DNA from: Microcoleus vaginatus WJT46-NPBG5 | GTDB lineage: Bacteria; Cyanobacteriota; Cyanobacteriia; Cyanobacteriales; Oscillatoriaceae | Reading direction: 5' to 3' | DNA: 64,000 bases | NCBI GenBank assembly: GCA_019359355.1 | Contig: JAHHHM010000016.1 | Location: forward strand, 100,356 to 164,355 | Shown here: piece by piece, positions 62,943 to 64,000 of the stretch | How the letters are laid out: each line of letters begins with the position of its first letter | Numbering within the stretch: the first letter of the stretch is position 1 | The notes under the pieces: model-generated | What the model was told of the DNA's origin: nothing | The model's database searches: none | The model's input: only the letters and a program-made list of their open reading frames with translations | Program-made: the position numbers and the translations under genes

Positions 62943-63194
62943 ATTTAACGAGCATTGTCATCCTAAACAAGGCAGACTTAGCTTTAGTTGAACCTCCTAA
63001 GTCAAACAAAAATCAAAAATCGCAAAGCTTTATGTCATTAGCCCCATAGCAGTAGAAAAATAACCGCATTGGTTTTGCGACAGGCGATGCCTCCCTATTT
63101 CTCTTCTGTCAGACTTGGGTGAAACCCTTTTTTCCTTGCCTCAAATCGGATAAATCCGCCCTTATTTGTTCAAGGTGGGAGAAAAGGGATATTT
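62943..63194. other. intergenic region without a gene
   Basis: No reading frame or hairpin of note; it borders a decayed transposase. Confidence 0.4.
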
Positions 63195-63600
63195 CTAGCT
63201 CAAACCCGCTCTATACTTAACTGTTCCGCTAGTTGCCGATTAGTGGGTGCAATTAATAGTTGTCTAACCTCTAGCAGCCACACCCAAGATTTGAGGCCGT
63301 ATTTCTGGATCTTTGATCGCCCGCCTAGAGATCAAGTCATTGCCATAGCGTTCTAAATCTTAACGCAGGAAACAATCCGTGTAGTCTTTATTGCCAATCA
63401 GTCAGCCTGTGATGCCGTAGAAGATGTCTGACACAGCCTCCTGTTCATCCCTATGGCCAGGACTGATGGTAAATCCAGTAACCAACCTAGAGGCACCAAA
63501 TATTCAAATGCCCCCGCAAGCCCTAAAATTTCTCATCTTTTCCGCACTGTAGCCATAGGCGGAACATTAGGAAACGGCGTCACCGAACCGACTAGCTTAG
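63195..63600 (-). pseudogene. decayed IS transposase (IS982/IS4-like remnant)
   Basis: The minus strand in shifting frames spells a DDE transposase C-terminal half. LVTGFTISPGHRDEQEAV and then LIGNKDYTD at about 63380-63400 correspond to the conserved LIGDKGY. A stop-interrupted DLERYGNDL follows, and then RQLLIAPTNRQLAEQLSIERV at about 63203-63265 corresponds to RRLIETxxxQLxEQFxIE. At least two stops and one frameshift are needed to join these, so it is inactive. The family is inferred from these short blocks only. No intact ends were found. Confidence 0.5.
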
Positions 63601-63921
63601 ACAACACAGCGTGATGGAAAGACTTTTGTCCCTACCTCCGCTTTACTTACGGCCGATAGAAAGCCACAACTGCGAGGTGATTGACCCTTCTTCCCTAAAA
63701 ATAAAAAACATTAGTTGTACCTTGACTTCTGAATCAGGTGCTTGTCAGCAATAGATGCAACTTGATTGCCGGTTGCACCTCGCCAACTTCCATATACAGG
63801 CTACCCCTGGCATTTTGTGGAGCAAAGAGTTTGGCTCTTGAAGGCAACCCAGCTCAAAGCGTTACCTGCAGGAGGTTTGAGAGTGCTGGAAAAATATTTT
63901 CAAATAATTTTGCAAAAAGGG

Positions 63922-63960
63922 TTGACAGAGTCTGTGTGAGTTGATAGATTAGTAAAGCGC
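63922..63960 (+). promoter_or_regulatory. near-consensus strong promoter at the right edge
   Basis: TTGACA (63922-63927) and TAGATT (63945-63950) are separated by exactly 17 bases, followed by a start region AGTAAAGCGC and a GCG-rich leader. No protein frame starts before the window ends. The arrangement is typical of ribosomal or other stable RNA operons in cyanobacteria, which would lie just outside. Confidence 0.7.
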
Positions 63961-64000
63961 TCAAGGAAAGCGACGCGAAAGCGAAGCGCCAAAAGCGCCC

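Noticed and set aside
1..64000. CRISPR arrays
   Set aside because: No regularly spaced identical repeats of 25-40 bases were seen; the repeats present are heptamers, RTX coding repeats and a single tandem duplication.

Overview
The window comes from a filamentous-type cyanobacterium, probably of the broad Oscillatoriales/Microcoleus/Coleofasciculus kind. The evidence is a GUN4-domain protein, a thylakoid photosystem I accumulation factor, a FecR plus CHASE2-cyclase neighbourhood, a DUF4347/Calx-beta/RTX giant protein, RTX-tailed alkaline phosphatase, very long multi-PAS kinases, heptameric tandem repeats and a pervasive CCGGC-centred motif. The genus is inference. No ribosomal, tRNA or CRISPR locus lies inside the window, but a near-consensus strong promoter at the extreme right edge points out of it.

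Layout. 1-1.1 kb: 5' part of a minus-strand multi-PAS sensor. 1.8-5.8 kb: small unknown protein, YjbQ, DNA polymerase I. 5.77-8.5 kb: a small accessory island made of an imperfect 646/697-bp tandem duplication carrying a DUF4160/DUF2442 pair (toxin-antitoxin-like), followed by an Rpn-type nuclease. 8.5-16 kb: RsbQ-like hydrolase, M1 aminopeptidase with HEAT repeats, DUF3352 protein, TerB-like protein and a methyltransferase. 16.4-22.7 kb: sulfotransferase plus a 1,775-residue secreted DUF4347/Gly-rich/Calx-beta/RTX protein. 23-27.3 kb: small membrane protein, methyltransferase, RecX, DoxX, mini SLH protein, alpha/beta hydrolase and RemA-like protein. 27.9-32.7 kb: a minus-strand NAD biosynthesis operon (pncB, nadD, NrtR-like Nudix regulator, nadE). 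33.5-36.9 kb: ergothioneine genes egtC-egtB-egtD. 37-39.6 kb: Spy/CpxP-like periplasmic protein divergent from a NarL-type two-component system. 39.6-48.1 kb: photosynthesis factor, FecR/CHASE2 cyclase, coiled-coil and unknown pair, STAS protein, DedA. 48.2-49.4 kb: argG. 50.5-56 kb: a 1,793-residue kinase with nine PAS-like domains. 56-62.8 kb: GH108 lysin, membrane GUN4, DUF4336, TPR protein, RTX alkaline phosphatase. 63.2-63.6 kb: decayed transposase.

The most unusual locus is the duplicated DUF4160/DUF2442 module beside polA. The two copies have decayed reciprocally. The upstream DUF4160 is full length but has lost its partner and now ends with residues from DUF2442 and from the last six codons of polA. 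The downstream DUF4160 has an internal amber codon but keeps the intact DUF2442 partner. The polA terminator hairpin in one copy is the reverse-complement version of the other, as expected from template switching. A 215-bp element with 16-bp perfect terminal inverted repeats and a 12-bp palindrome in the putative promoter were duplicated with it.

Functionally, several groups appear to work as units: the NAD operon with its own degenerate-Nudix regulator, the ergothioneine cluster (glutamine-amidotransferase route), the envelope-stress-like Spy/kinase/regulator group, and the sulfotransferase with the giant secreted protein. All product names come from reading the sequence; no database search was run.
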